Assembly (NCBI GenBank): GCA_003864495.1
Contig: PEDN01001387.1
Span: forward strand, 1 to 64,000
Direction: 5' to 3'
DNA: 64,000 nt
From: Nemopilema nomurai
Taxonomy: Eukaryota; Cnidaria; Scyphozoa; Rhizostomeae; Rhizostomatidae
The number at the start of each line of letters is the position of its first letter. Position 1 is the stretch's first letter. The position numbers were made by a program, and so were the translations under genes. This document shows, piece after piece, positions 52,601 through 60,934 of this stretch. The notes below the pieces were generated by a model. That model was not told the origin of the DNA. It worked only from the letters and a program-made list of their open reading frames with translations, and ran no database searches.

Positions 52601-55380
52601 TTTCTGTATAGAAAATGTAAAATTCCGATAAATATCCCTCGCCCCTACGAGTCTGGTTTTCCAGTTGAGGCAGGCCAACCGAACTCAAAGAAAGTGTTTC
52701 TGTTTTGTAGGGCAAGAAAATAGACCGGGTGGCGTGTGGCTCCGCGCATACAGTTGCATGGAGTACTACCCAAGTGGTAGAGCCCTGCAGACTGCCCAAG
52801 GAAATTCCCGCAGAAATAACCCGGCTGCACAGGTTCAGCATAACGACCATTCGCAACCGCCTCTTGCTGTTGCATCACTTCTCGGAATTGTTTTGGAATG
52901 CCAGCCCCCTGCTCGACATCGAAAAGATCAACAGCAGCTCAAACTCGCTTCTCAGCCACAACAACATCGAACTGCTGCGGTCTTCGATGACATCTTCAAG
53001 CAAGGTATGATCTCATTCTCCATGCCTGACTTTTTTTATCTGTTACAGTATGAGCATATAGCATTCAGTCCAGCATCCCTTAAGCCGTGGAACGTGTATA
53101 AACCAGCATTGGAGCATACTTTGGACAGTTTGGTTGACTCAATGAGCTACGCCAAAAAGCATTGGTAGAAGGGTTTTCTAATTTTTTCAAACATGACAAC
53201 TAGTTCATTGCAATGTTTGTCTTTTTGCATATTGTTCCATTTGAGAAATCCCAAAAGCGCTCTGCTCCGGCTGTTTTTCACAATTATGAAGTTTTTATCA
53301 CAAAGTATTTGTCCACCCAGTGGGCGAGTGTTTAGATTTGCTTACAGTCATTACGGAAACGTGATTTTGATTATCTAATACTTTGACGCTCTTCTTTAAG
53401 GAGTCAGCTTTTCGCAAGATTATCAACAACACTATGATCAGAGATCATCAACATGGCCCGATAATAGAGCTCAATCGAGTCTCGGTATGTCTCTATTGTT
53501 TATGTTTGATTAGTTTTCTGGCGGTAATGTCGCTAATTCTTCGCTGGAGTTTGGCATCTTGTCCCACCTGGGAAGGCGGGCATACCAAAGAGAAAGTATG
53601 ATTATTCGGTTGCATGTGCATGTGATGATCAGCATGTGATTACCAGACTCTTTGCACTCTTTTTTTTCTGTACCCATACACACACGCAAGTCTCGCAGCA
53701 CACAACCGGTATGTAAAGAAATATATTTTGTTTTAGGTGAAGAAGTACAGAAAAGACAGCGGCCTGGCTGGAAAGAACGGCCTTAAATCGGTCTTCGCTC
53801 AAGGCTGCTCCAAAATGAGTCTTCTGCGATCTGAAAGCTTGTTTCTGCCTCACCGCGTTTGGAAAGTGAAGTTTATAGGCGAAAGCGTGGATGACTGTGG
53901 AGGCGGGTATTCAGAGTCAATTGCCGAGATGTGCGAAGAACTACAGAACGGCTCCTTGCCCCTCTTGATCCCCACACCCGATAGCCGAGATGATCTAGAC
54001 GGCGTGCAAAAATCGTATTTGTTGAATCCTACTGCCCGATCACAAGTCCATATCGACATGTTCAAGTTTCTGGGAATTTTGATCGGCGTTGCCATCAGAA
54101 CCGGAAGTCCCTTGGCACTGAACTTAGCAGAACCCGTTTGGAAGCAGCTGTCAGGGGGGTGTTTGTCATTTGAGGATATAATGGGAGTAGACAGGGGCTT
54201 CTCCCACGGCTGAACTACATTAGAGAGCTGGACCTCGACGAAGAGGGCTCAGAAATGCCATTCACCGTCGTAGCAAGTGACAATGTCGAGGTACAGATGG
54301 CGGAAAACTACAGCAAAATCACCCCTGAAAACAGGGGGGAGTACTTGAAGCTGGCACTTGGCTATCGACTACACGAGTTCGACCAGCAGATAGCCGCCGT
54401 GAGAGAAGGCATGGCCAAGGTGGTTCCCGTGCCTCTCCTCGTCTTCTTCTCTTGCTTTGAGCTCGAGACAATGGTGTGCGGTAGTCCTCAGATTCCTGTC
54501 GACTCCTTGAAGGCCATAACATCTTACAAAAATGTCGACGTTAACGACCCCCTTGTCCGATGGTTTTGGGACGTCCTGGAAGACTTCACGAGCCTGGAAA
54601 GATCCCTGTTCCTGAGATTTGTTTGGGGAAGAGCAAGGTTGCCCAGAACTGCTGCAGATTTTCGTGGCAGGGATTTCGTCTTTCAGGTGGGTTAATTTAA
54701 TTTTATTCTTCTTGTCACCCGTCGGTTTGATATTAGTAGCCTAAAACACTTTTCGCACCGGGTAACATGTGCCAATTGAAGTCAGAGCATTGATTCTTTA
54801 AAAAGAGCTGCGGGTGATTATTTCTGACACAACTGGAATGTCTGCTGGTCCACGACGTTTTGGAAAGTCTTCCCTGTGATACACCTTTATACGAGACCAC
54901 GTGATATACCGATATCTGTTATATTCTTGATCTCGAATCGAAGAAAATACACGGACATAAATGCGGCCTATCTTCAGCGAATGCAATCTTGAAAACTTAA
55001 CAAAACATAAAAGCGTGATTATACATAATTTAATTATACAATGAACGAAGCACGTATCAGACATTACAATATCTAGGCCAGGGTATCGACGCACTTAATC
55101 TAGGTGCGCGAAATCCCTTTAATCTGCCACTTTCTAACATTTGCTGCAATCAGAGTTGTTAAAATGTTCTTGTACTACTCTCAAGGTGCTGGATAAGTTT
55201 TTGCCTCCAAACATGTATCTACCAGAGTCTTACACTTGCTTCTTCATGCTGAAAATGCCAAGATACACAAGCAAATTGGTTTTGCGAGAAAAGCTCAAGT
55301 ATGCTATTCATTTCTGTAAGTCAATCGACTCAGATGAATACGCCCGCGTGGACCTTACAGGAGACCATGCAGAGACCTAA
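18797..55380 (+). CDS. HERC2: HERC2 orthologue, giant HECT and RLD E3 ubiquitin ligase
   Basis: About 59 exons joined by GT-AG sites give roughly 4,660 residues (human HERC2 has 4,834) in the family order: N-terminal region, RLD1, helical spacer, cytochrome-b5-like, MIB/HERC2, UBA, CPH-type, ZZ, DOC/APC10, RLD2, linker, RLD3, C-terminal HECT. In known animals HERC2 acts in DNA-damage signalling, centrosome function and protein turnover; the HECT domain forms a ubiquitin thioester before transfer. Splice phases agree at essentially every junction from 19741 to 55186, except for one missing base in the HECT exon near 54194. The start is uncertain: exon 1 (to 18885) reads RWLDFTIQ in frame but lacks an in-frame ATG after the TGA at 18787-18789. 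HERC1 is excluded: it has two RLDs, a SPRY and WD40 repeats, and no ZZ or DOC domain. Confidence 0.95.
21902..22219 (-). mobile_element. Probable LINE reverse-transcriptase C-terminal fragment
   Basis: A minus-strand frame of 105 residues inside a HERC2 intron (21524-22486). Its middle ([19 protein letters not shown], then [20 protein letters not shown]) resembles the C-terminal end of many non-LTR retrotransposon polyproteins, where a Y-N-T/L-R-like motif is followed by SF-Y-x-G-x-K-x-W-N-x-L-P-x-x-I-K. Only this piece is visible and there is no endonuclease or catalytic YADD region. The match is by eye, so the call is tentative. Confidence 0.4.
22226..22340. repeat. 115-bp foldback (MITE-like inverted repeat)
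   Basis: The left arm begins AAGCCCAATCTTCACTAG (22226) and the right arm ends CTAGTGGAGATTGGGCTT (22340), its near-perfect complement. Inner arms GCGAAAAGTAG (22274-22284) and CTACTTTTCGC (22294-22304) pair around a 9-nt loop, and GC-rich blocks between them (GTCGCGGCGGAAAAT and GGCGCGACAATTTTCCGCC) also pair with small bulges. This looks like a miniature inverted-repeat element. No clear target-site duplication is visible. It lies in the HERC2 intron between 21523 and 22487, next to the LINE-like fragment. Confidence 0.7.
23100..26523 (+). CDS. HERC2: HERC2 exons: RLD1 (first RCC1-like propeller)
   Basis: Exons 23100-23288, 23861-24021, 24376-24545, 24965-25078, 25583-25748 and 26262-26523 encode a seven-bladed RCC1-like propeller. 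Blade signatures seen: [40 protein letters not shown] followed by [27 protein letters not shown] and [12 protein letters not shown]. The first blade ([13 protein letters not shown]) is divergent, as in human HERC2. In the family such propellers bind protein partners or small GTPases; GEF activity is not predictable from the sequence. The last blade closes in the next exon (TFCWS, 27094). Confidence 0.92.
27094..29331 (+). CDS. HERC2: HERC2 exons: helical region after RLD1
   Basis: Exons 27094-27297, 27910-28141, 28395-28769 and 28975-29331 encode a helical region conserved in HERC2 but without a named domain. Matching stretches include [32 protein letters not shown] (human: [14 protein letters not shown]), [32 protein letters not shown] and [17 protein letters not shown]. 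Phases run without a break. The region leads directly into the cytochrome-b5-like exons. Confidence 0.88.
29638..30099 (+). CDS. HERC2: HERC2 exons: cytochrome-b5-like domain
   Basis: Exons 29638-29820 and 29990-30099 encode a cytochrome-b5 fold: [14 protein letters not shown], then [17 protein letters not shown] and [20 protein letters not shown]. The classic haem-binding HPGG reads APCG, so the first axial histidine is lost; a histidine at the second axial position (HHS) remains. Human HERC2 has also lost the HPGG, so this is probably a non-haem scaffold or binding module in the whole family. Confidence 0.88.
30214..34356 (+). CDS. HERC2: HERC2 exons: central helical region
   Basis: Exons 30214-30419, 31010-31236, 31912-32054, 32376-32738, 32980-33116 and 34115-34356. 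Recognisable stretches: [20 protein letters not shown] (human: ERNLGLLLGLHASYLAM), [34 protein letters not shown] and [16 protein letters not shown]. No named domain, but the order and phases match HERC2. The intron 33117-34114 holds a large 17-bp minisatellite immediately before the exon at 34115; the long repetitive open frames there are not coding. Confidence 0.85.
33463..34084. repeat. 17-bp minisatellite in a HERC2 intron
   Basis: About 37 tandem copies of a unit close to CTCTCTGCGCTTACGTC, with 15-17-bp variants (ACATC, AGAAC, GCGTC endings). It lies in intron 33117-34114 and ends about 30 bp before the acceptor of exon 34115. Because 17 is not divisible by three and the unit has no stop, all three + frames are open and read one 17-residue cycle ([17 protein letters not shown]). 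These open frames reflect the repeat and are not genes. Confidence 0.93.
34865..35489 (+). CDS. HERC2: HERC2 exons: MIB/HERC2 domain
   Basis: Exon 34865-35106 ends, and exon 35300-35489 completes, a full MIB/HERC2 domain: [38 protein letters not shown] and [20 protein letters not shown], nearly identical to human HERC2. This small beta-fold is shared with Mind-bomb ligases, where it helps bind substrates. It is followed by the acidic stretch SDDDSDSYR. Confidence 0.95.
35994..38906 (+). CDS. HERC2: HERC2 exons: region between MIB/HERC2 and UBA
   Basis: Exons 35994-36194, 36564-36742, 36960-37110, 37296-37498, 37835-38062, 38194-38353 and 38692-38906. Matching stretches: [15 protein letters not shown] (human: EQHRSWCTLGFVRSI), [19 protein letters not shown], and [20 protein letters not shown] with [17 protein letters not shown] (human: IGGIDGRLRLGGQV...GEGTVTRITPKGKITVQ). 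Exons 36564, 36960 and 38194 have no long open frame of their own and are called from phase and similarity. The donor at 38063 (GTAAGG) is preferred to GTGGTA at 38060. Confidence 0.87.
39240..39527 (+). CDS. HERC2: HERC2 exon: UBA domain
   Basis: A 288-nt exon in phase 0 on both sides. It encodes [20 protein letters not shown], then [16 protein letters not shown], a ubiquitin-associated three-helix domain with the MGF loop. Human HERC2 has IVVQLMEMGFSRRNIEFAL and ALVGWLLDHSDIQ at the same place. The N-terminal third is basic and low in similarity. Confidence 0.88.
39706..41148 (+). CDS. HERC2: HERC2 exons: acidic spacer and CPH-type domain
   Basis: Exons 39706-39984, 40458-40560 and 40935-41148. 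A Ser/Asp/Glu-rich spacer is followed by [19 protein letters not shown] and then [20 protein letters not shown] and [19 protein letters not shown], ending in [11 protein letters not shown], as in human HERC2 (WGSVTHQSVGVVKAFSANG; HWTGLLSEMEL). The module resembles the CPH domain shared with CUL7 and PARC, which binds the p53 tetramerisation region; binding here is inferred from family knowledge only. Confidence 0.85.
41377..41499 (+). CDS. HERC2: HERC2 exon: ZZ zinc finger
   Basis: A 123-nt exon between acceptor TTTTTTGTAG and donor GTCGGT, called from phase and similarity. It encodes [19 protein letters not shown] followed by [20 protein letters not shown]: CxxC, CxxC, CxxC and two His, so all eight ZZ zinc ligands are present. 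Human HERC2 reads CDGCQMFPINGSRFKCRNC here. In several proteins ZZ fingers read N-terminal histone or SUMO signals. Confidence 0.93.
42120..43410 (+). CDS. HERC2: HERC2 exons: DOC/APC10 region, divergent
   Basis: Exons 42120-42321, 42620-42817 and 43120-43410. [19 protein letters not shown] and [12 protein letters not shown] match the DOC/APC10 beta-sandwich of HERC2 (human: LEIFPDVLVHRLKMIVDPA; YHRYIEIAIKQC). The first exon keeps phase, but its product (including [19 protein letters not shown]) differs from the SRLIDGSEPCWQSSG region of human HERC2. Either the domain has diverged here or a small exon between 42322 and 42619 was missed. The third exon ends with [20 protein letters not shown], the opening blade of RLD2. 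Confidence 0.78.
43327..46300 (+). CDS. HERC2: HERC2 exons: RLD2 (second RCC1-like propeller)
   Basis: Encoded by the end of exon 43120-43410 and by exons 43819-44135, 44687-44864, 45054-45307, 45582-45726 and the start of 46142-46825. Blade motifs: [92 protein letters not shown] and [15 protein letters not shown]. Closure is at [16 protein letters not shown]. All seven blades are present and very close to human RLD2. Confidence 0.94.
46301..49521 (+). CDS. HERC2: HERC2 exons: linker between RLD2 and RLD3
   Basis: Rest of exon 46142-46825, then 47347-47815, 48131-48384, 48806-48922 and 49250-49521. After a low-similarity Ser/Pro/Ala segment, exon 47347 encodes a conserved block: [57 protein letters not shown] (human: SSHPYTDDT...IPGAEGLRVEFDRQCSTE...GWGWRF), probably a beta-sandwich. 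Exons 48806 and 49250 continue with [16 protein letters not shown] and [17 protein letters not shown] (human: KWAWFRRYCMASRVAVA). Phases are intact. Confidence 0.88.
47110..47342. repeat. TCTTC-rich imperfect tandem repeat before exon 47347
   Basis: Imperfect repeats of an 8-10-bp unit such as AATCTTCTTC fill the last 230 bp of the HERC2 intron, running up to the acceptor TTAATACAG (ends 47346). The strand is almost pure pyrimidine with AA spacers and so forms an unusually long polypyrimidine tract. Confidence 0.8.
49939..52800 (+). CDS. HERC2: HERC2 exons: RLD3 (third RCC1-like propeller)
   Basis: Exons 49939-50137, 50557-50771, 51065-51204, 51444-51741, 52040-52274 and the start of 52711-53004. 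Blade motifs: [92 protein letters not shown] and [18 protein letters not shown]; closure is at [15 protein letters not shown]. This is the best conserved part of the gene apart from HECT. In human HERC2 this propeller binds substrates and partners. Confidence 0.94.
52711..55380 (+). CDS. HERC2: HERC2 exons: C-terminal linker and HECT domain
   Basis: Exons 52711-53004, 53401-53484, 53737-54686 and 55186-55380. [15 protein letters not shown] and [20 protein letters not shown] open the HECT N-lobe; [17 protein letters not shown], [20 protein letters not shown] and [20 protein letters not shown] follow. The last exon carries [19 protein letters not shown], whose Cys is the ubiquitin-accepting residue, and ends [20 protein letters not shown] plus a short tail before TAA. 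One base is missing in GGGG at 54194-54197: the frame as written stops at 54211-54213, while the next frame continues the conserved domain, and the exon length (950) gives the right phase for 55186 only with one base added. Confidence 0.93.
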
Positions 55381-56339
55381 CTTTTTTGTTGTTGCTTGTC
55401 GCGTGTTGACATAAAAATGTCCGTTTAAGTACTGAATTATTGAATTTGTTTGTGCATTCAGAAATTATTATTATATAATTAGGTACTCAGTGTTATCTAT
55501 GCAGAGTAGCTGAAACTGTCCGGATAGGATCCGTAACAAAGCTTGCGTTTATCGGCCACCTTTCATCGGACAACCTTCATATTTTGAATCCAGTCTTTCA
55601 TATTCCCTTCCTTTCATTCAACACGGTCACTGTAAGTTGTCTAAAATTCGTACCTATTGGCAATGAAAAATAACCTTTCTTTTGGGTCAGACAACGAAAG
55701 CCAATAAATTCAGATGCCTTTTTGGCTCAGGAATGATCTCTTTTATCTAGGGTGCACTTCACTTGCCTAAAGCCATTCCACATTTGGCAATTCGGTTTAT
55801 ATGTATCGTAATAATCTTTACACAAAACACAATGGTTAACGCAATGGCAGAAGCTCAAGTTTGTGACTGCTGATCCTTTTGGGCTGAGATCAGATTAAAA
55901 AGAAACAAATTACTTAAAGCAACAAATAAATTTTAATTATTGTCAGAAATGTATTGTTCTTAAGAATAATCGGTTGTGTCAACAGACTCTTGATTAATGT
56001 GTAAGTATGTATGATATTAAATTTTGTCAAATTCATATACTACCTCATAGTAGGAACTTTACTTAACGTTTATAGAAATTGTGGATAATTTAAACTGTCA
56101 GACAAAGCCCAGGTATTTGCCTGTGTAATCCATTTGTTGTTTAAGGACAACTTTCTCGTTGTTGCTTGTTCGTATAACATCAAACATGTGAAGATATTAG
56201 AGAAAGTCCTGTCATTTTTTGTTATTTTCCTTTTTTCGATCAAGCCAACAATAATAATATTTTCAATATTGCTAGCTGTCATACGTTGATTTCCAGACTG
56301 GTAATCCCAAACTCAGAAAAAGTGCACTTTTCTTGAAAA
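55381..56339. other. HERC2 3' UTR and spacer, no gene seen
   Basis: AT-rich sequence after the HERC2 stop with one or two polyadenylation signals. The only longer open frame (minus strand, 56070-56282) is unremarkable. No exon, RNA gene or repeat is recognisable before the degenerate edge of the satellite begins at about 56340. Confidence 0.45.
55703..55708 (+). terminator. Polyadenylation signal AATAAA for HERC2
   Basis: First canonical AATAAA after the HERC2 stop at 55378-55380, about 320 nt downstream. A second AATAAA-like site lies near 55925. Either would give a 3' UTR of ordinary length. Confidence 0.5.
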
Positions 56340-56700
56340 TTGAGAAGTATAGACACAGTGAGCGGTGCCAATGGCTTCCCTGAACCATGATGGTGCCGTT
56401 GAATAGTAAGATTAAAAAAATTGTAAGAACCATTTGCAGGGCTATAGTGTTATTGTCGTCCTAGAATCAAAATAATAGCATTTTATTTGACAGCCAAATA
56501 AGAGAAAGCTACCAAAAAGGCGTCGTACTGCACAAAAAATGATTTTAAACTTTTAAAACTTTGGCGAAAAATTGCCCATTTTGCAATATTAAAGTCTTGG
56601 CATTTAGACCGTTATAGACCAAGATTACAGCAAAAGTGACTTCCCTGCACATTTTTCTTCAAAACAAAATGAAATACAGGCCGTCGTAACCTGGAATCAA
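56340..56700. repeat. Degenerate left edge of the 172-bp satellite
   Basis: Pieces of the satellite unit are recognisable with many changes. CATTTGCAGGGCTATAG (near 56431) matches the palindrome region, AAAATTGCCCATTTTGCAAT (near 56568) matches the TTGGTCATTTTGCAAG block, and AACAAAATGAAATACAG recurs. At least one to two decayed units precede the regular array. Confidence 0.65.
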
Positions 56701-59700
56701 ATCAATTTTTCTTGACAACAAAATGAAATACAGTCGCAATGAACAGTGTAAGTGACTTCCCGGGACCTATGGAGTACAGACAATGTGTTTTGGAAGTTTA
56801 AAAAATTTGGTCAAAAATTGGTCATTTTGCAAGGCTATAGCCTTGGTTTTTAGGCCGTCGTGGCCAGGAATGAAATGCATTTTTCTTGACAGCAAAATGA
56901 AATACAGTCGCAATAAACAGTGTAAGCTACTTCCCTGGACCTATGGAGTACAAACAAGGTGTTTTAGAAGTTTAAAAAATTTGGTCAAAAAATGGTCATT
57001 TGCAAGGCTATAGCCTTGGTTTTTAGGCCGTCGTGGCCAGGAATGAAATGCATTTTCTTGACAACAAAAGGAAATACAGTCGCAATGAACAGTTTAAGTT
57101 ACTTCCCTGGACCTATGGAGTACAGACAAGGTGTTTTAGAAGTTTAAAAAATTTGGTCAAAAATTGGTCATTTTGCAAGGCTATAGCCTTGGTTTTTAGG
57201 CCGTCGTGGCCGGGAATCAAATGCATTTTTCTTGACAACAAAATGAAATACAGTCGCAATAAACAGTAAGTTACTTCCCTGGACCTATGGAGTACAGACA
57301 AGGTGTTTTGGAAGTTTAAAAAATTTGGTCAAAAATTGGTCATTTTGCAAGGCTATAGCCTTGGTTTTTAGGCCGTCGTGGCCGGGAATCAAATGCATTT
57401 TTCTTGACAACAAAATGAAATACAGTCGCAATAAACAGTGTAAGTTACTTCCCTGGACCTATGGAGTACAGACAAGGTGTTTTGGAAGTTTAAAAAATTT
57501 GGTCAAAAATTGGTCATTTTGCAAGGCTATAGCCTTGGTTTTTAGGCCGTCGTGGCCGGGAATGAAATGCATTTTTCTTGACAACAAAATGAAATACAGT
57601 CGCAATAAACATGTAAGTTACTTCCCTGGACCTATGGAGTACAGACAAGGTGTTTTGAAGTTTAAAAAATTTGGTCAAAAATTGGTCATTTTGCAAGGCT
57701 ATAGCCTTGGTTTTTAGGCCGTCGTGGTAGGGAATCAAATGCATTTTTCTTGACAACAAAATGAAATACAGTCGCAATAAACAGTAAATGACTTCCCTGG
57801 ACCTATGGAGTACAGACAAGGTGTTTTGGAAGTTTAAAAAATTTGGTCAAAAATTGGTCATTTTGCAAGGCTATAGCCTTGGTTTTTAGGCCGTCGTGTA
57901 GGGAATGAAATGCATTTTTCTTGACAACAAAATGAAATACAGTCGCAATAAACAGTGTAAGTACTTCCCTGGACCTATGGAGTACAGACAAGGTGTTTTG
58001 GAAGTTTAAAAAATTTGGTCAAAAATTGGTCATTTGGCAAGGCTATAGCCTTGGTTTTTAGGCCGTCGTGGGAATGAAATGCATTTTTCTTGACAACAAA
58101 ATGAAATACAGTCGCAATAAACAGTGTAAGTACTTCCCTGGACCTATGGAGTACAGACAAGGTGTTTTGGAAGTTTAAAAAATTTGGTCAAAAATTGGTC
58201 ATTTTGCAAGGCTATAGCCTTGGTTTTTAGGCCGTCGTGTAGGGAATGAAATGCATTTTTCTTGACAACAAAATGAAATACAGTCGCAATAACAGTGTAA
58301 GCTACTTCCCTGGACCTATGGAGTACAGACAAGGTGTTTTGGAAGTTTAAAAAATTTGGTCAAAAATTGGTCATTTTGCAAGGCTATAGCCTTGGTTTTT
58401 AGGCCGTCGTGGCCGGGAATCAAATGCATTTTTCTTGACAACAAAATGAAATACAGTCGCAATAAACAGTGTAAGTTACTTCCCTGGACCTATGGAGTAC
58501 AGACAAGGTGTTTTGGAAGTTTAAAAAATTTGGTCAAAAATTGGTCATTTTGCAAGGCTATAGCCTTGGTTTTTAGGCCGTCGTGGCCGGGAATGAAATG
58601 CATTTTTCTTGACAACAAAATGAAATACAGTCGCAATAAACATGTAAGTGACTTCCCTGGACCTATGGAGTACAGACAAGGTGTTTTGGAAGTTTAAAAA
58701 ATTTGGTCAAAAATTGGTCATTTGCAAGGCTATAGCCTTGGTTTTTAGGCCGTCGTGTAGGGAATGAAATGCATTTTTCTTGACAACAAAATGAAATACA
58801 GTCGCAATAAACAGTGTAAGCTACTTCCCTGGACCTATGGAGTACAGACAAGGTGTTTTGGAAGTTTAAAAAATTTGGTCAAAAATTGGTCATTTTGCAA
58901 GGCTATAGCCTTGGTTTTTAGGCCGTCGTGGGGAATGAAATGCATTTTTCTTGACAACAAAATGAAATACAGTCGCAATAAAAGTGTAAGTACTTCCCTG
59001 GACCTATGGAGTACAGACAAGGTGTTTTGGAAGTTTAAAAAATTTGGTCAAAAATTGGTCATTTGCAAGGCATAGCCTTGGTTTTTAGGCCGTCGTAGTA
59101 GGGAATGAAATGCATTTTTCTTGACAACAAAATGAAATACAGTCGCAATAAACAGTGTAAGCTACTTCCCTGGACCTATGGAGTACAGACAAGGTGTTTT
59201 GGAAGTTTAAAAATTTGGTCAAAAATTGGTCATTTTGCAAGGCTATAGCCTTGGTTTTTAGGCCGTCGTGTAGGGAATCAAATGCATTTTTCTTGACAAC
59301 AAAATGAAATACAGTCGCAATAAACATTGTAAGCTACTTCCCTGGACCTATGGAGTACAGACAAGGTGTTTTGGAAGTTTAAAAAATTTGGTCAAAAATT
59401 GGTCATTTTGCAAGGCTATAGCCTTGGTTTTTAGGCCGTCGTAGTAGGGAATGAAATGCATTTTTCTTGACAACAAAATGAAATACAGTCGCAATAAACA
59501 GTGTAAGCTACTTCCCTGGACCTATGGAGTACAGACAAGGTGTTTTGGAAGTTTAAAAAATTTGGTCAAAAATTGGTCATTTTGCAAGGCTATAGCCTTG
59601 GTTTTTAGGCCGTCGTAGTAGGGAATGAAATGCATTTTTCTTGACAACAAAATGAAATACAGTCGCAATAAACAGTGTAAGCTATTCCCGGACCTATGGA

Positions 59701-60934
59701 GTACAGACAAGGTGTTTTGGAAGTTTAAAAAATTTGGTCAAAAATTGGTCATTTGGCAAGGCTATAGCCTTGGTTTTTAGGCCGTCATAGTAGGGAATGA
59801 AATGCATTTTTCTTGACAACAAAATGAAATACAGTCGCAATAAACAGTGTAAGCTACTTCCCTGGACCTATGGAGTACAGACAAGGTGTTTTGGAAGTTT
59901 AAAAAATTTGGTCAAAAATTGGTCATTTGGCAAGGCTATAGCCTTGGTTTTTAGGCCGTCGTAGTAGGGAATGAAATGCATTTTTCTTGACAACAAAATG
60001 AAATACAGTCGCAATAAACAGTGTAAGCTACTTCCCTGGACCTATGGAGTACAGACAAGTGTTTTGGAAGTTTAAAAAATTTGGTCAAAAATTGGTCATT
60101 TTGCAAGGCTATAGCCTTGGTTTTTAGGCCGTCGTAGTAGGGAATGAAATGCATTTTTCTTGACAACAAAATGAAATACAGTCGCAATAAACAGTGTAAG
60201 CTACTTCCCGGACCTATGGAGTACAGACAAGGTGTTTTGGAAGTTTAAAAAATTTGGTCAAAAATTGGTCATTTGCAAGGCTATAGCCTTGGTTTTTAGG
60301 CCGTCGTAGTAGGGAATGAAATGCATTTTTCTTGACAACAAAATGAAATACAGTCGCAATAAACAGTGTAAGCTACTTCCCTGGACCTATGGAGTACAGA
60401 CAATGTTTTTGGAAGTTTAAAAAATTTGGTCAAAAATTGGTCATTTTGCAAGGCTATAGCCTTGGTTTTTAGGCCGTCGTAGTAGGGAATAAATGCATTT
60501 TTCTTGACAACAAAATGAAATACAGTCGCAATAAACAGTGTAAGCTACTTCCTGGACCTATGGAGTACAGACAAGGTGTTTTGGAAGTTTAAAAATTTGG
60601 TCAAAAATTGGTCATTTTGGCAAGGCTATAGCCTTGGTTTTTAGGCCGTCGTAGTAGAATGAAATGCATTTTTCTTGACAACAAAATGAAATACAGTCGC
60701 AATAAACAGTGTAAGCTACTTCCCTGGACCTATGGAGTACAGACAAGGTGTTTTGAAGTTTAGAAAATTTGGTCAAAAATTGGTCATTTTGCAAGGCTAT
60801 AGCCTTGGTTTTTAGGCCGTCGTAGTAGGGAATGAAATGCATTTTTCTTGACAACAAAATGAAATACAGTCGCAATAAACAGTTTAAGTTACTTCCCTGG
60901 ACCTATGGAGTACAGACAAGGTGTTTTGGAAGTT
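56700..60934. repeat. Tandem satellite array, about 172-bp unit, about 24 copies
   Basis: Successive GGAGTACAGACAAGG marks lie 171-174 bp apart (for example 56771, 56945, 57117, 57289, 57463, 57636, 57807), the last near 60907. Each unit contains TTTAAAAAATTTGGTCAAAA, the perfect 16-bp palindrome CAAGGCTATAGCCTTG, TTTTTAGGCCGTCGT with a variable junction, ATGCATTTTTCTTGACAACA, AAATGAAATACAGTCGCAAT and CTTCCCTGGACCTATGG. The array ends abruptly at about 60934. Many open frames on both strands come from the periodicity and show no coding evidence. Confidence 0.95.

Noticed and set aside
56783..60875. Many 60-130-residue frames on both strands in the satellite
   Set aside because: They are periodic translations of the 172-bp unit, broken by one- to three-base length changes between units, with no sign of coding selection.
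56700..60934. CRISPR-like array
   Set aside because: Adjacent units are near-identical over their whole length without unique spacers, and the genome is eukaryotic.
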